A stretch of 64,000 nucleotides of DNA from Prunella strophiata (lineage: Eukaryota > Chordata > Aves > Passeriformes > Prunellidae): NCBI GenBank assembly GCA_036583965.1, contig JAZBQD010000028.1:3410001-3474000 (forward strand), written 5' to 3'. Below the pieces are notes generated by a model. The model searched no databases. It worked only from the letters and a program-made list of their open reading frames with translations, and was not told where the DNA came from. Below are positions 39,701 to 45,850 of this stretch, piece after piece. Each line of letters opens with the position of its first letter. Position 1 is the first letter of the stretch. The position numbers were made by a program, and so were the translations under genes.

Positions 39701-41545
39701 TTACTGTGGACTTGAGTGAGTTTTTCCTTGGGTGTAAAGCTCCTAATTGCTTGGAGGCCTGGTGCCTGCTGAGTGGGGTTGAGCTCAGGGGTGGCTGCAG
39801 GTCTGGGAGTTGTGCTCCTCTCCTCTTCAGGTGTATAAAGATTTATGAACCTCAAGCATTCCAGTGATTTTATCCTAACTAGTATTTATCACTGTTTTGT
39901 TAAGTATCTAAGTGTTAAGGGTATCATTTGTCAGTCAATATCCATGCATCTCACATGGAAGTTATTTTGGCCATCAGTCAGTGTGCACAGGCAGCACCAC
40001 ATGTCTTGTGTGAGCCACTGTTTCCCACAAGAATGGAAAATGGATGGTCAGCTCAAATGAGGCATGAGCAGCCCATGAGCTTCAGCATTCATAAAACATT
40101 TGGAGAGTTCTGTTAATTGCTCATACCTGTATTTATATGTGTGAGCTCTGAGTTTTCTTCATACTAAACAATACAAAATTACTTGTACAAACCAATGCTA
40201 ATGTGTGAGAGTTCATCCAAAAAAAGTGAAAATTGCCATCTCTTTTACCAAAATCATCTGAATTTTAAAGTCCACCCTGAAAACAGTCTCCCACTTGCAA
40301 TCCTTTGGGGAAGCCTAAAAAGTGACAGCCCCATTTTCTGGGCAGTGTGGGGTTTTGAGAAAACTCTACTTCTCTTGCAGTGAACTCATGAACTCCCTGC
40401 TTCTGAGCAGAGTATTTCCTCAGAGAAATCACATGCCATAAACTGTGCCTGAAATATTTATCTCACAGTTGGAAAGCTTGAGGCTCTCTTGCATCTGTAC
40501 TGTGTGCTTTACACCAGTACAATTTGCCATCTTTCCCATTGTTGCATTCAGGAGAGTTTTGTTTCTCACCTACTGACAGTGACTTTTTCATCACCATATG
40601 TTTTTCTCTTTTTTGTTTTTCTCTTTTTTTGTTTTTCTTTTCTGACAGCTCTGTCATGGTCCTTGCTTATACAGCTTCTCTTCTTCCCTGTCTAACATTT
40701 CCCTCAATACTATAGCCAAAAGTGGTATGTTCATTTTTCTTACATCTATTTTTTCTTTAATGTCATATACTTCCCTCACTTGCTGGTTTTTCTGCTGGGT
40801 ATGTTTGTTTCATTTCATATTATATTACATTAATACTATACTAAACTCTACAAAAGAATCCTACATCATACTACAGAATACTGTCACATACTAAAAAGAA
40901 ACTCATGACCCTTTCCAGAGTCCTGACACAGCTTGGCCCCAGCTGGCCAATGAATATAACCAAGCATCACTGGTGTCCTATTAACAAATCACTCTCAGGT
41001 AAACAATTTCCTAACACATTCTGCATGTGCAAAACAGGAGCAGCAAAGAGACATAAGAATTGTTTTTCTCTTCTCTCTGCTTTCTCACTGCATTTCAGCT
41101 TCCCAGGAGAAATCCTGGCAGAGAGAGAATCATGTTCAGAGAATGAGAATGCCACATCAGGGACTTGTGTGAGAGTGGTGCAGTTCAGGGAGCCCCACGG
41201 AGCTTGGCAGAAGCCAGCCCAGCCCCATTTCACCCCAGCTCAGAGGATGTCATCCCTATCCCTGCAGCCTCCATTCACCAGGGAAGGGTCCTTTTCCTCT
41301 GTCAGATCCTTGGCATCACTGTGTAACAGTTAAAAAATGGGAAACCCTTGGTTAGACAACAGACACTTCAGTCACCAAATTATTCAGATCTCTCTCACTG
41401 TTGCCTTCTTGTTTTCCCTTTTTCTGAAAAGATTGCCTACAAGGAGGACTCAGCAAAACATCCAGGGATGGAGCGCACGTACTCCCGAGTCATCCACAGA
41501 GCCAGCTCCTGTGTGCCAGCAGCAGCCTACTCCAGCAAATCCTGA
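1003..41545 (+). CDS. DOCK10: DOCK10, 3' part: 33 coding exons, dedicator of cytokinesis 10 (partial, gene continues upstream)
   Basis: DOCK10 is a cytosolic/membrane-recruited exchange factor of the DOCK-D (zizimin) subfamily that loads GTP onto CDC42 and RAC1 through its DHR-2 domain; it is known for roles in lymphocytes, amoeboid cell migration and dendritic spines. Joining the 33 exons listed below gives 3898 nt. Removing one extra T in exon 14 gives 3897 nt, exactly 1298 codons plus TGA, with every junction in phase. DOCK10 rather than DOCK9 or DOCK11 is chosen because the insert beginning [10 protein letters not shown] before the DHR-2 core, the linker around [17 protein letters not shown] and the C-terminal exon match what I remember of DOCK10 and differ from both paralogues. 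The order is armadillo-like helical region (exons 1-21), DHR-2 (exons 22-32), tail (exon 33). The N-terminal PH and DHR-1 parts are outside the window. Introns range from under 150 bp (between exons 12 and 13, 86 bp) to 4.9 kb. Confidence 0.93.
1122..3873. other. DOCK10 intron with a pure poly-A tract
   Basis: A 2.75 kb intron. Apart from an uninterrupted run of 42 A at 2342-2383 I see no recognisable element; several short open frames here lack splice context and homology. Confidence 0.8.
2342..2383 (+). repeat. Poly-A homopolymer, 42 bp
   Basis: Uninterrupted A42 preceded by CCTGGCCCC. It could be the tail of a decayed retroposed sequence or a simple repeat; no retroposon body or target-site duplication was recognised. 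Confidence 0.9.
3874..3943 (+). CDS. DOCK10: DOCK10 window exon 2
   Basis: Acceptor tcttgcag, donor acg|gtacag. One nt plus 23 codons: completes Arg, then [17 protein letters not shown] and INSYVT. The NIVAKCHEE motif is a strong DOCK-D signature. Ends in phase 0. Confidence 0.93.
5700..5813 (+). CDS. DOCK10: DOCK10 window exon 3
   Basis: Acceptor tcttcttcag, donor aag|gtgaat, 38 codons in phase 0. Contains [17 protein letters not shown] and [12 protein letters not shown]. Part of the helical region between DHR-1 and DHR-2. Confidence 0.95.
6906..6977 (+). CDS. DOCK10: DOCK10 window exon 4
   Basis: Acceptor gaacag, donor aag|gtaagt, 24 codons in phase 0: [18 protein letters not shown] then DTNKTK. 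The WFFF..I.KSMAQ block is diagnostic of the DOCK-C/D helical region. Confidence 0.96.
7382..7528 (+). CDS. DOCK10: DOCK10 window exon 5
   Basis: Acceptor ctgcttag, donor aag|gtgagg, 49 codons in phase 0. Contains [19 protein letters not shown] and [15 protein letters not shown]. The QRFPE motif follows the WFFF helix in all zizimins. Confidence 0.95.
8590..8673 (+). CDS. DOCK10: DOCK10 window exon 6
   Basis: Acceptor tttcttag, donor aag|gtatgg, 28 codons in phase 0: [18 protein letters not shown] then [10 protein letters not shown]. Confidence 0.95.
8674..11244. other. DOCK10 intron, 2.6 kb
   Basis: AT-rich intron between exons 6 and 7. I recognise no transposable element, RNA gene or extra exon in it. 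Confidence 0.7.
11245..11341 (+). CDS. DOCK10: DOCK10 window exon 7
   Basis: Acceptor gattttcag, donor cctg|gtaagg, 32 codons plus 1 nt. Contains [19 protein letters not shown] and [10 protein letters not shown]; the FLQ.VC.HEH.IPL motif is conserved across DOCK proteins. Confidence 0.95.
11915..11959 (+). CDS. DOCK10: DOCK10 window exon 8 (45-nt micro-exon)
   Basis: Short exon in the right phase (2 + 42 + 1 nt) encoding [15 protein letters not shown], matching the loop that follows the LPIRS segment in DOCK10. The acceptor is unusual: the T/C tract ends about 20 nt before the AG and is separated from it by an A-rich stretch (tatgaaaaatgaag). Confidence 0.85.
12033..12400. repeat. Diverged tandem duplication, about 185 bp x 2, intronic
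   Basis: The stretch from about 12033 to 12216 is repeated with substitutions and small indels from about 12217 to 12400. Shared landmarks include GTGGAATTGCTCTCA, GGATATGGGAACA, CCTCCAA.AAGTCAGTA and TTGAGATTCTCATGT in the same order. The right copy continues into a TA-rich tract. Confidence 0.85.
12656..12831 (+). CDS. DOCK10: DOCK10 window exon 9
   Basis: Acceptor tgtccaag, donor ccg|gtaaag; 2 nt plus 58 codons. Contains [36 protein letters not shown] and [15 protein letters not shown]. The [12 protein letters not shown] and KHSFD.RY motifs are classic DOCK-D signatures. Confidence 0.96.
12892..13193 (-). mobile_element. Solo LTR of an ERVK-like endogenous retrovirus, antisense in DOCK10 intron
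   Basis: A 302-bp element bounded by TG...CA and flanked by a perfect 6-bp target-site duplication TTTGCA (12886-12891 and 13194-13199), the size typical of class II (ERVK) insertions. On the minus strand it reads as an LTR: TATA-like TATAAATGG (complement of about 12983-12991) followed by AATAAA (complement of 12966-12971). The interior is absent, so this is a solo LTR formed by LTR-LTR recombination. About 96% identical in its core to the copy at 50101-50382. Confidence 0.88.
13557..13673 (+). CDS. DOCK10: DOCK10 window exon 10
   Basis: Acceptor tattttcag, donor cag|gtaatt, 39 codons in phase 0. Contains [19 protein letters not shown] and [10 protein letters not shown]. The QAQIA.LY.P motif is conserved from DOCK6 to DOCK11. 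It lies 364 bp after the solo LTR. Confidence 0.95.
14636..14747 (+). CDS. DOCK10: DOCK10 window exon 11 (linker)
   Basis: Acceptor ctaaacag, donor gcag|gtacaa, 37 codons plus 1 nt. Contains [19 protein letters not shown] and [18 protein letters not shown]; a polar, probably disordered, potentially phosphorylated linker specific to DOCK10. Confidence 0.93.
15469..15590 (+). CDS. DOCK10: DOCK10 window exon 12 (Ser-rich linker)
   Basis: Acceptor atttacag, donor aag|gtacat; 2 nt plus 40 codons. Contains [19 protein letters not shown] and [17 protein letters not shown]. Serine-rich linker; its sequence is one of the reasons for choosing DOCK10 over DOCK9/11. Confidence 0.93.
15677..15791 (+). 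CDS. DOCK10: DOCK10 window exon 13
   Basis: Acceptor ctcaacag, donor gaag|gtaaaa; 38 codons plus 1 nt. Contains [19 protein letters not shown] and [17 protein letters not shown]. The intron before it is only 86 bp. Confidence 0.95.
15956..16023 (+). CDS. DOCK10: DOCK10 window exon 14, carries an apparent 1-nt insertion
   Basis: Acceptor ccccttag, donor ga|gtaagt. Translation is [19 protein letters not shown] up to a run of six T (16006-16011). After it the expected residues SILE are encoded one base out of register, and the next exon ([13 protein letters not shown]) is also in that shifted register. Length is 68 nt where 67 would keep the gene in frame. Read literally, the protein would go out of frame and stop at TAA early in exon 16, losing DHR-2. 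A homopolymer sequencing or assembly error is the simplest explanation; a real null allele cannot be excluded. Confidence 0.9.
16024..16752. other. DOCK10 intron, 0.7 kb
   Basis: No element recognised. The antisense open frame across 16492-16791 overlaps exon 15 and has no support. Confidence 0.7.
16753..16800 (+). CDS. DOCK10: DOCK10 window exon 15
   Basis: Acceptor atctttcag, donor ag|gtaatt; 48 nt as 1 + 45 + 2, encoding the end of Glu, [15 protein letters not shown] and a split Arg. The VCL..F.Y.GKR.I.R motif fixes the frame and exposes the insertion in exon 14. Confidence 0.94.
17450..17551 (+). CDS. DOCK10: DOCK10 window exon 16 (linker)
   Basis: Acceptor tcttaacag, donor tg|gtaatg; 1 nt, 33 codons, 2 nt. 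Contains [19 protein letters not shown] and [14 protein letters not shown] before a split Trp codon. Confidence 0.93.
18427..18551 (+). CDS. DOCK10: DOCK10 window exon 17 (linker)
   Basis: Acceptor aattgcag, donor a|gtaagt; 1 + 123 + 1 nt. Contains [19 protein letters not shown] and [15 protein letters not shown], a His/Ser-rich linker followed by the conserved RSQTLP.IRGKNAL segment. Confidence 0.94.
18925..19037 (+). CDS. DOCK10: DOCK10 window exon 18
   Basis: Acceptor gtgctgcag, donor cag|gtatgt; 2 nt plus 37 codons. Contains [19 protein letters not shown] and [15 protein letters not shown]. The EANIATE segment is common to DOCK9 and DOCK10. Confidence 0.94.
19761..19898 (+). CDS. DOCK10: DOCK10 window exon 19
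   Basis: Acceptor acttttcag, donor aag|gtaggt; 46 codons in phase 0. Contains [19 protein letters not shown] and [15 protein letters not shown]. Confidence 0.95.
19899..21407. other. DOCK10 intron, 1.5 kb
   Basis: No recognised element. Moderately GC-rich patch around 20640-21180 with short open frames that lack homology or splice context. Confidence 0.65.
21408..21590 (+). CDS. DOCK10: DOCK10 window exon 20
   Basis: Acceptor tcaatag, donor cag|gtaggt; 61 codons in phase 0. Contains [35 protein letters not shown] and [15 protein letters not shown], all DOCK-D landmarks. Confidence 0.96.
21643..21728. repeat. (ATT)n microsatellite, about 28 units
   Basis: A T-run followed by an uninterrupted trinucleotide ATT repeat starting about 50 bp after the exon 20 donor. 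Unlikely to be coding: poly-Asn/poly-Ile frames here are artefacts. Confidence 0.97.
21997..22034. repeat. Perfect 15-bp inverted repeat with 8-nt loop
   Basis: AATAACATATTGACA (21997-22011) and its exact reverse complement (22020-22034) flank the loop CTGCAAAA. AT-rich hairpin within an intron; no miRNA-length stem and no transposon termini recognised. Confidence 0.9.
22102..22157. repeat. 28-bp unit in two tandem copies
   Basis: AAGGTATGAAATTACACTGT plus TATGAAATT-type remainder is repeated with one substitution; each unit itself contains two GTATGAAAT words. Confidence 0.85.
22253..22363 (+). CDS. DOCK10: DOCK10 window exon 21
   Basis: Acceptor cctgtgcag, donor aaa|gtaaga; 37 codons in phase 0. 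Contains [19 protein letters not shown] and [17 protein letters not shown]. Donor follows A rather than G at the exon end. Confidence 0.95.
22364..23744. other. DOCK10 intron, 1.4 kb
   Basis: AT-rich, with a TTTTAA-rich tract near 22855-22890. No element recognised. Confidence 0.65.
23745..23960 (+). CDS. DOCK10: DOCK10 window exon 22 (start of DHR-2)
   Basis: Acceptor tttcccaaag, donor gag|gtaatg; 72 codons in phase 0, the longest exon here. Contains [37 protein letters not shown] and [18 protein letters not shown]. The LQYSLA.SYAS.PELR.TWL.SMA.IH block marks entry into lobe A of the DHR-2 exchange domain and is nearly invariant in DOCK-C/D. Confidence 0.97.
24652..24709 (+). CDS. DOCK10: DOCK10 window exon 23 (DHR-2 lobe A)
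   Basis: Acceptor cattacag, donor aaag|gtaaga; 19 codons plus 1 nt: [19 protein letters not shown]. The [15 protein letters not shown] helix is the characteristic beginning of the DOCKER fold. Confidence 0.96.
25037..25135 (+). CDS. DOCK10: DOCK10 window exon 24 (DOCK10-type insert in DHR-2 lobe A)
   Basis: Acceptor atcatag, donor gaa|gtgagt; 2 + 96 + 1 nt. Encodes [19 protein letters not shown] and [13 protein letters not shown]. Its length is a multiple of 3, so skipping it would keep the frame; DOCK9 and DOCK11 as I remember them have a shorter or different sequence here. This is a plausible cassette exon. Confidence 0.92.
25136..26669. other. DOCK10 intron, 1.5 kb
   Basis: Contains a GC-richer patch at about 26150-26440 with overlapping open frames on both strands and no recognised homology. 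No transposable element recognised. Confidence 0.65.
26670..26776 (+). CDS. DOCK10: DOCK10 window exon 25 (DHR-2)
   Basis: Acceptor cactcaag, donor gag|gtcagc (a weaker GTC donor); 2 nt plus 35 codons. Contains [19 protein letters not shown] and [15 protein letters not shown]. The ITPNI.EE..M.ED.GMQD motif is diagnostic of the DOCK-D DHR-2 domain. Confidence 0.96.
27238..27360 (+). CDS. DOCK10: DOCK10 window exon 26 (DHR-2)
   Basis: Acceptor aattgcag, donor aaa|gtaagt; 41 codons in phase 0. Contains [34 protein letters not shown] and KQRDFK. Confidence 0.96.
28285..28398 (+). CDS. DOCK10: DOCK10 window exon 27 (DHR-2)
   Basis: Acceptor ccctgcag after a CTGT-repeat pyrimidine tract, donor cag|gtaagt; 38 codons in phase 0. 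Contains [19 protein letters not shown] and [25 protein letters not shown] is the most widely conserved DHR-2 motif. Confidence 0.97.
28399..33288. other. Largest visible DOCK10 intron, 4.9 kb
   Basis: Mixed composition, several poly-T runs (for example near 31190 and 32622). I found no exon, RNA gene or recognisable mobile element; the short open frames at 29279-29790 and 32156-32909 have no homology I know. Confidence 0.65.
33289..33435 (+). CDS. DOCK10: DOCK10 window exon 28 (DHR-2)
   Basis: Acceptor ccaaccag, donor aag|gtatga; 49 codons in phase 0. Contains [36 protein letters not shown] and [26 protein letters not shown] is a nearly universal zizimin signature. Confidence 0.97.
34420..34630 (+). 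CDS. DOCK10: DOCK10 window exon 29 (DHR-2), GC-rich
   Basis: Acceptor gccccgcag, donor acca|gtgcgt; 70 codons plus 1 nt. Contains [34 protein letters not shown] and [13 protein letters not shown]. Almost every codon ends in G or C and CpG is frequent, in sharp contrast to neighbouring exons and introns. Confidence 0.97.
34631..37331. other. DOCK10 intron, 2.7 kb, hosting an ERVL-like solo LTR
   Basis: Besides the LTR at 36333-36908 the intron has a poly-T run near 35745 and no other recognised element. Confidence 0.7.
36333..36908 (-). mobile_element. Solo LTR of an avian ERVL-like endogenous retrovirus, antisense in DOCK10 intron
   Basis: A 576-bp element with TG...CA ends and a perfect 5-bp target-site duplication GTGAG (36328-36332 and 36909-36913), the size expected for class III (ERVL). 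On the minus strand it begins TGTGCTGGTGCTGGC, carries an ATTAAA polyadenylation signal (complement of 36445-36450) and ends CCAAGTCA. I recognise the sequence as a very common avian LTR family. No internal region remains. Confidence 0.9.
37332..37522 (+). CDS. DOCK10: DOCK10 window exon 30 (DHR-2 lobe B/C)
   Basis: Acceptor gagcag, donor aag|gtaatg; 2 nt plus 63 codons. Contains [35 protein letters not shown], and [24 protein letters not shown] and LKLQG.VSV are DHR-2 hallmarks; the GTPase nucleotide-sensor region begins at this junction. Confidence 0.97.
38166..38266 (+). CDS. DOCK10: DOCK10 window exon 31 (DHR-2, nucleotide-sensor segment)
   Basis: Acceptor tcacccag, donor ag|gtaaac; 33 codons plus 2 nt. 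Starts [19 protein letters not shown]. In DOCK9 the valine that pushes on the nucleotide of CDC42 lies in this VSV.VNAGP stretch (family knowledge), and it is intact here, so the exchange site looks functional apart from the exon 14 problem. Confidence 0.97.
38613..38751 (+). CDS. DOCK10: DOCK10 window exon 32 (end of DHR-2)
   Basis: Acceptor gcttgcag, donor cag|gtcaga (weaker GTC donor); 1 nt plus 46 codons. Contains [19 protein letters not shown] and [17 protein letters not shown]. The [13 protein letters not shown] helix closes lobe C. Confidence 0.96.
38752..41431. other. Last DOCK10 intron, 2.7 kb
   Basis: AT-rich with T-rich tracts (for example CTTTTTTGTTTTTCT repeated near 40603-40640). 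No mobile element or extra exon recognised. Confidence 0.7.
41432..41545 (+). CDS. DOCK10: DOCK10 terminal coding exon (window exon 33)
   Basis: Acceptor ctgaaaag, 37 codons then TGA at 41543-41545. Encodes [37 protein letters not shown]. The RVI.(K/R)A..(L/V)P core aligns with the tail of mammalian DOCK10 as I remember it, but the final residues SSKS replace the mammalian SSSAEV-type end. Confidence 0.88.
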   Translation: MAYKEDSAKHPGMERTYSRVIHRASSCVPAAAYSSKS

Positions 41546-42150
41546 TGCCTGACTGCAGCCTGGGCAGCACACAGCCTCAGGAAGAGCTGCTGTCTGGGGT
41601 GGGGCTTCTCCTTTGTTGTTGAGGGTATTTTTTTCCTTTTAGATTAATAGTACTGAAAATTAAGGTGATGGACAGTACCAGGAAAAGGGTTTGAGGGTTA
41701 AGATTTTAATTTATTGGAAGTCTTCACAGTGTTATTTTAAAAAATACAAGCTTGAGAATTTTATTTTTTTTTTTTGCCTGCCCCAATATTTGCACATTCC
41801 CTCTCTTTTTACTTTTTCTTTTTTGTTGTCAATTTTTGGTTTTGAGCAGCCTTTATTAAGCCAGGCTGATTACAAAATTCCCATTGAATAGATAAGTACA
41901 CAGCAAACCCTAAGTTTGCTATAAATTATAATATATCTAATACTAAGTCCTAGTATACATATATTTTAAAGGTCAGAGTGGATGTTTTATAACATTTAAG
42001 CATATTGCAATTGTAAATAGAAGATGTGTAAAATATGTCATTTTTACAAAATTTTAAAAAATATCTTTTTAGTTAATTATGACAGTACTAAGAATATGGA
42101 TAACATTTCAGTTACCATTATATTAAAATATTTGTGTATGTGTATAAAAG
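41546..42150 (+). other. DOCK10: Probable DOCK10 3' UTR
   Basis: AT-rich, stop-rich sequence after the DOCK10 stop. It includes a Pumilio-type element TGTAAATA at 42012-42019. No canonical AATAAA lies within the first 2 kb, so the true end is uncertain and the UTR may be longer. Confidence 0.5.
42122..42144 (+). terminator. Candidate poly(A) signal ATTAAA with GU-rich downstream element
   Basis: ATTAAA at 42122-42127 followed at 42133-42144 by TGTGTATGTGTA. The GU-rich block is closer than usual, so this is only a candidate for the DOCK10 cleavage site. Confidence 0.3.
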
Positions 42151-45114
42151 CGTCCATAAAATTTTCTCTTTGAAGCTCTGTGCATTGGTTCATTCCTGTG
42201 AGAGCACTCTCTGGAGTGGTGGAAATCAGGATGCCTCCTGCATGCCAACTGTCTGTCATGTTGTGGGTGCTGATAGACACTTATGACATCTGCACAACGT
42301 GGCTTTGGGTTCTCTCCGTGACTGAAGGCACCCTGGGAATCAGGCTTGGTGTAGTTCTCCTGCTTGAGGCCAAGAAAACTCAGATTTTTCTCTGAAGTTC
42401 ATAGTCCCAGATTTTGCCCAGGGCACATTGGGAAGCCACGTGCCTTCAATGAGATTTTTGTTTCAGTTTCTGCATCATGTGGAGATCAGGTGGAGTGACT
42501 GTGCCAGTTCTTAGGAGTTCCCACACTCCATGTTCATTTACAGATAATCCCTGCTTGCAGCAGTCCCTGCTTGGAGTACCTGTGTGTTAAAATTCTTCTT
42601 TCCTGTGCACACAGTCCCCACAATCCTGCTAAGCTGTTTTTTTCTGTTTAGCTCATTTTCCCTGGAGAAGCTCTGGTGATTGCCCTGAGGCCTCCACAGG
42701 TTTGCTCAGGGCAGAGGCCAGCACTGTGTCTTTCTACCTGGGGGTACCAGGAGGAATTTTCCAGTGTTTTGCCTCATTCTGCCCTCCTGTCTCTTCTCAT
42801 AACACCCCAAGTTCACACTGGTGCATCTCAGCTGGAGTTGTAGGCCAGAGTCAAGGGTGGGCTCTGAATTCACCCCATCCCTGTGTGCAAGGTGTGCCAT
42901 GGCCCATTCTCCATCTGCTGTCTCACTCAGCAGATCAGGAGTTTTCCAGAATTCTTGGCTAAGGTTTGGAAACCCCCCCCAGTGTCCTTGCCCTGTGGGG
43001 GAAGGAGGGCAGTGGTTGGGACAGGCACACCATGGTTTGGGATGGCACTCCTCCAGAAACAGAGCAGCCACAGCATGACCTTCACCTGGGGCTTGGAAAG
43101 AGCCCAAGTTCTCACCTGGGCACTGCACAGCAGCATCAAGCACACAGCTGGGCAGGAGCTGAGCCCTCCTCATCCTCACCCCAACAGGCCTGGCTCTGCT
43201 CTTTGACACTGCACCCTGCAAAAACTGGACTGCTGAAAGAAGGAATGATGGCTGGCCCAAATTTTAACTTGCTTTATGCTGTATAAATATAAAAAACCCT
43301 GCTGTTTATATATACATATATATATAGGAGGAACCCATATATAATGTGTGTATATATGTTTATATATATGTCATCAGTGGAGGCAGCAGGACTGTGCTGT
43401 ACAGAGGTAAGTGAGCACCAAGCCCTCTTGTCCCTTGGTTTGTTGGTCTCACTGGACTCATTTTGTGGTTATGATGATGGGTACTTAGAAGCCATCAAGG
43501 TGATTTGGAGACAGACTGTTTCTAGTTCATGTTCACAAGAAATGAGCAACTGCATCTGTTGGTGGCCATCTCTGTGATAACTGGATTGCAGAAGCATGGT
43601 TTGCACTGAGGGAATGCTGCAGGCTGGGCTGAAGCCAAGCTGAGCTCTGTAAAGCAGAGGTAAGGAAACCCCTGGATTGCTTTCTCAACAGCTTGCACAC
43701 AAAATGAGTTTCATGAGTAAGTCCAAGGGCTGTGGGATTTGGTTTATTTTAAGCAGCCAGCTCTGCAGCCCCCCCAGGACTTGAGAAGCAGCCCATGTTC
43801 TGGGCTTGCCTTGTTGCTGGTGTTGGAGATGCTCAGGCTTGAGTGTAGCTGGGTCCGTGCTCCAGATGGCTCCTCCCCTCCTGCTGTGTTCACATCACTT
43901 TAAAAATAACAGAGTGAAAGCAATTAGCACAAACATTAGCTTTGAACCAAGGCTGCAGCAGGGAGAGAAAACGAAGCATTAAACCATGGATGGTCCCACT
44001 GTTTGAGAGGAGAGAATGAAAGAAATGCAGGAGGCATGTGAGGCTGTAGGATGATTACAAGGATGGAGTTTGGCCCTTTCCCATGATAAAATTCAGCATC
44101 CCAAACTGCAGAAGTCAGATGTGTGGCACTGAATCCCACACCCACCCTGTCCCTGATGCTGTAGGAAGAGGCTCTTCACACAATTGCTGCTTTTTAAACT
44201 CAGCATTACATGAGGTCTGCACCATTTCTTTTTTCCTACCAAAAGCTCCCCTTTGAGACTCATTTTCTCTAGGGCAGACATAAGATCAAGACTGGCTGTT
44301 CTTGGAGCTGAGGGTTTCTCCAGTAAATTATTTCACAATCTATTCTTACACATTGTTCTCCAGCTGAAGGAGGCTCATCCCCCTGGTGCTGCAGGTGAAG
44401 CTGGTGACAGATTCCCTTTCATCCAAGGAAGGAGATCTCTGCAAGCCAGACTCAAACTGAGCTTCTTTAAAAACTTTACAGAGTGCAAAAGAAATTATTC
44501 ATGTTTGTTACTTAGTGGAAGCTATCTCAACATCCCAAAAGGAGTTAAGTGTTATACATATTTTATGTTTAATCACATCTTTAGTGACACCCAACCACAA
44601 CCAAAGGCTTAAATTTCAATTAGAGGGAGGTGTATTAAATGTTTAATAGGAATCATTCCTTACAGGGTAATTATATCTTAACAGCCACTGAAGAGATGTT
44701 ATCTTGGCAATGTAATATTGATCTGATGAGGAATATTTTTTTTTAATTTTATTTTTGGATAATATCCAAATGAGAAATGGAAGGGGGTGATCTATACCAT
44801 TCATACTGCAGACACACTGCCCCTGTGCTGGCCATCCATGGACCTGGGTCTGGGAAGAAGTGAAATTGCATCCATCCATAGCTTTAAATGTGGCTTTTTT
44901 CATCTCAGCATGAAAACTGTTGTCCTAGCTGTGCTGAGAAGCTCCAGGCTGCAGGTACTTTTACATCAGTTTGAACATTTTTTAAACTGGGAACTGCCTA
45001 CTCAATATTTCAGCTGTAAGTAACAAGGGGCAATGAATCTTCAAGACAGATGATTTATCAAGGATGTCTGCTATGGACTTGAATGTGTTTACCAATTTTT
45101 AGCAAGTTTGGTAT
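42151..45114. other. Intergenic DNA downstream of DOCK10
   Basis: No exon recognised. A TA-rich microsatellite-like tract lies at about 43280-43370. A 184-codon antisense frame at 42706-43260 has no homology or splice context. Confidence 0.6.
43280..43370. repeat. TA-rich imperfect microsatellite
   Basis: Alternating TATA/ATAC/GTATAT words, for example TATATATACATATATATATA around 43307-43326 and GTGTGTATATATG nearby. Confidence 0.8.
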
Positions 45115-45266
45115 GCACACAAAAAAAAATTTTCTCTTAATATTTAGGCTATCACAAAAATAATCAGTGATCACTACATGTTAAAACCATGCACACAAAA
45201 AAAAATTTTCTCTTAATATTTAGGCTATCACAAAAATAATCAGTGATCACTACATGTTAAAACCAT
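45115..45266. repeat. Perfect 76-bp tandem duplication
   Basis: Copies at 45115-45190 and 45191-45266 are identical base for base, including the A9 run; each begins GCACACAAAAAAAAATTTTC and ends TGTTAAAACCAT. No divergence implies a very recent duplication or an assembly artefact. Confidence 0.96.
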
Positions 45267-45850
45267 GAAGTGAGCTCTGAACCTAGGCAGTTAAAATCAA
45301 AGGATGTTTAAATCAATTATCAAATGAGCACAAAAAATGGGATTTGGAGGAAAGCATTCAAATCTGTAGAAAAGGAAAGAAAAATTTTAAAACCAAACAA
45401 ACTAGAATGCAATTCTCATTTAAGAGAATTGCTTTGAGATAAATAAAAACTAATCTGAAAGGTGAAGAACAGCCAAGTCCATGTATAACTACAACCAGGA
45501 AGGACCTTCAGCTTCACCATTGCTGCATCCCCTTTGCTTTCCCATGAGCTGCTTGGACAGGAGCCACTTGGCACAAGCCACCCAGCCCCACACCAGTTCC
45601 CTGCTCCTCCTGCCTTCACTTTGCTCTCTGGAAGCCACAGCACAGAGTGGGAAGGGGTTTTTGTTATTTTGTTGGAAGTTCTTTTGCTTTTGCAGTGGCC
45701 CCAGGTACCCACATCCTAACAAGGAAGGGCAGGGTCCCATTCTGGTGAGCACACACCGTGCAACAGTGGAGAGAAAACCTCCTGGGGGTCTTTGGGCTGC
45801 CAAGGTGCCATGGGCCAGCTGCCCACAGGAGAGCCCCTGCTTGGCTTCAG

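Noticed and set aside
1003..41545. Assignment to DOCK11 or DOCK9
   Set aside because: First considered because the DHR-2 motifs are shared, but the linker exons 11-12 and 16-17, the insert exon 24 and the terminal exon fit DOCK10 and not the other two as I remember them.
42706..43260. 184-codon antisense open frame
   Set aside because: No recognised homology, no promoter or splice signals, and other frames overlap it in the same GC-rich patch.
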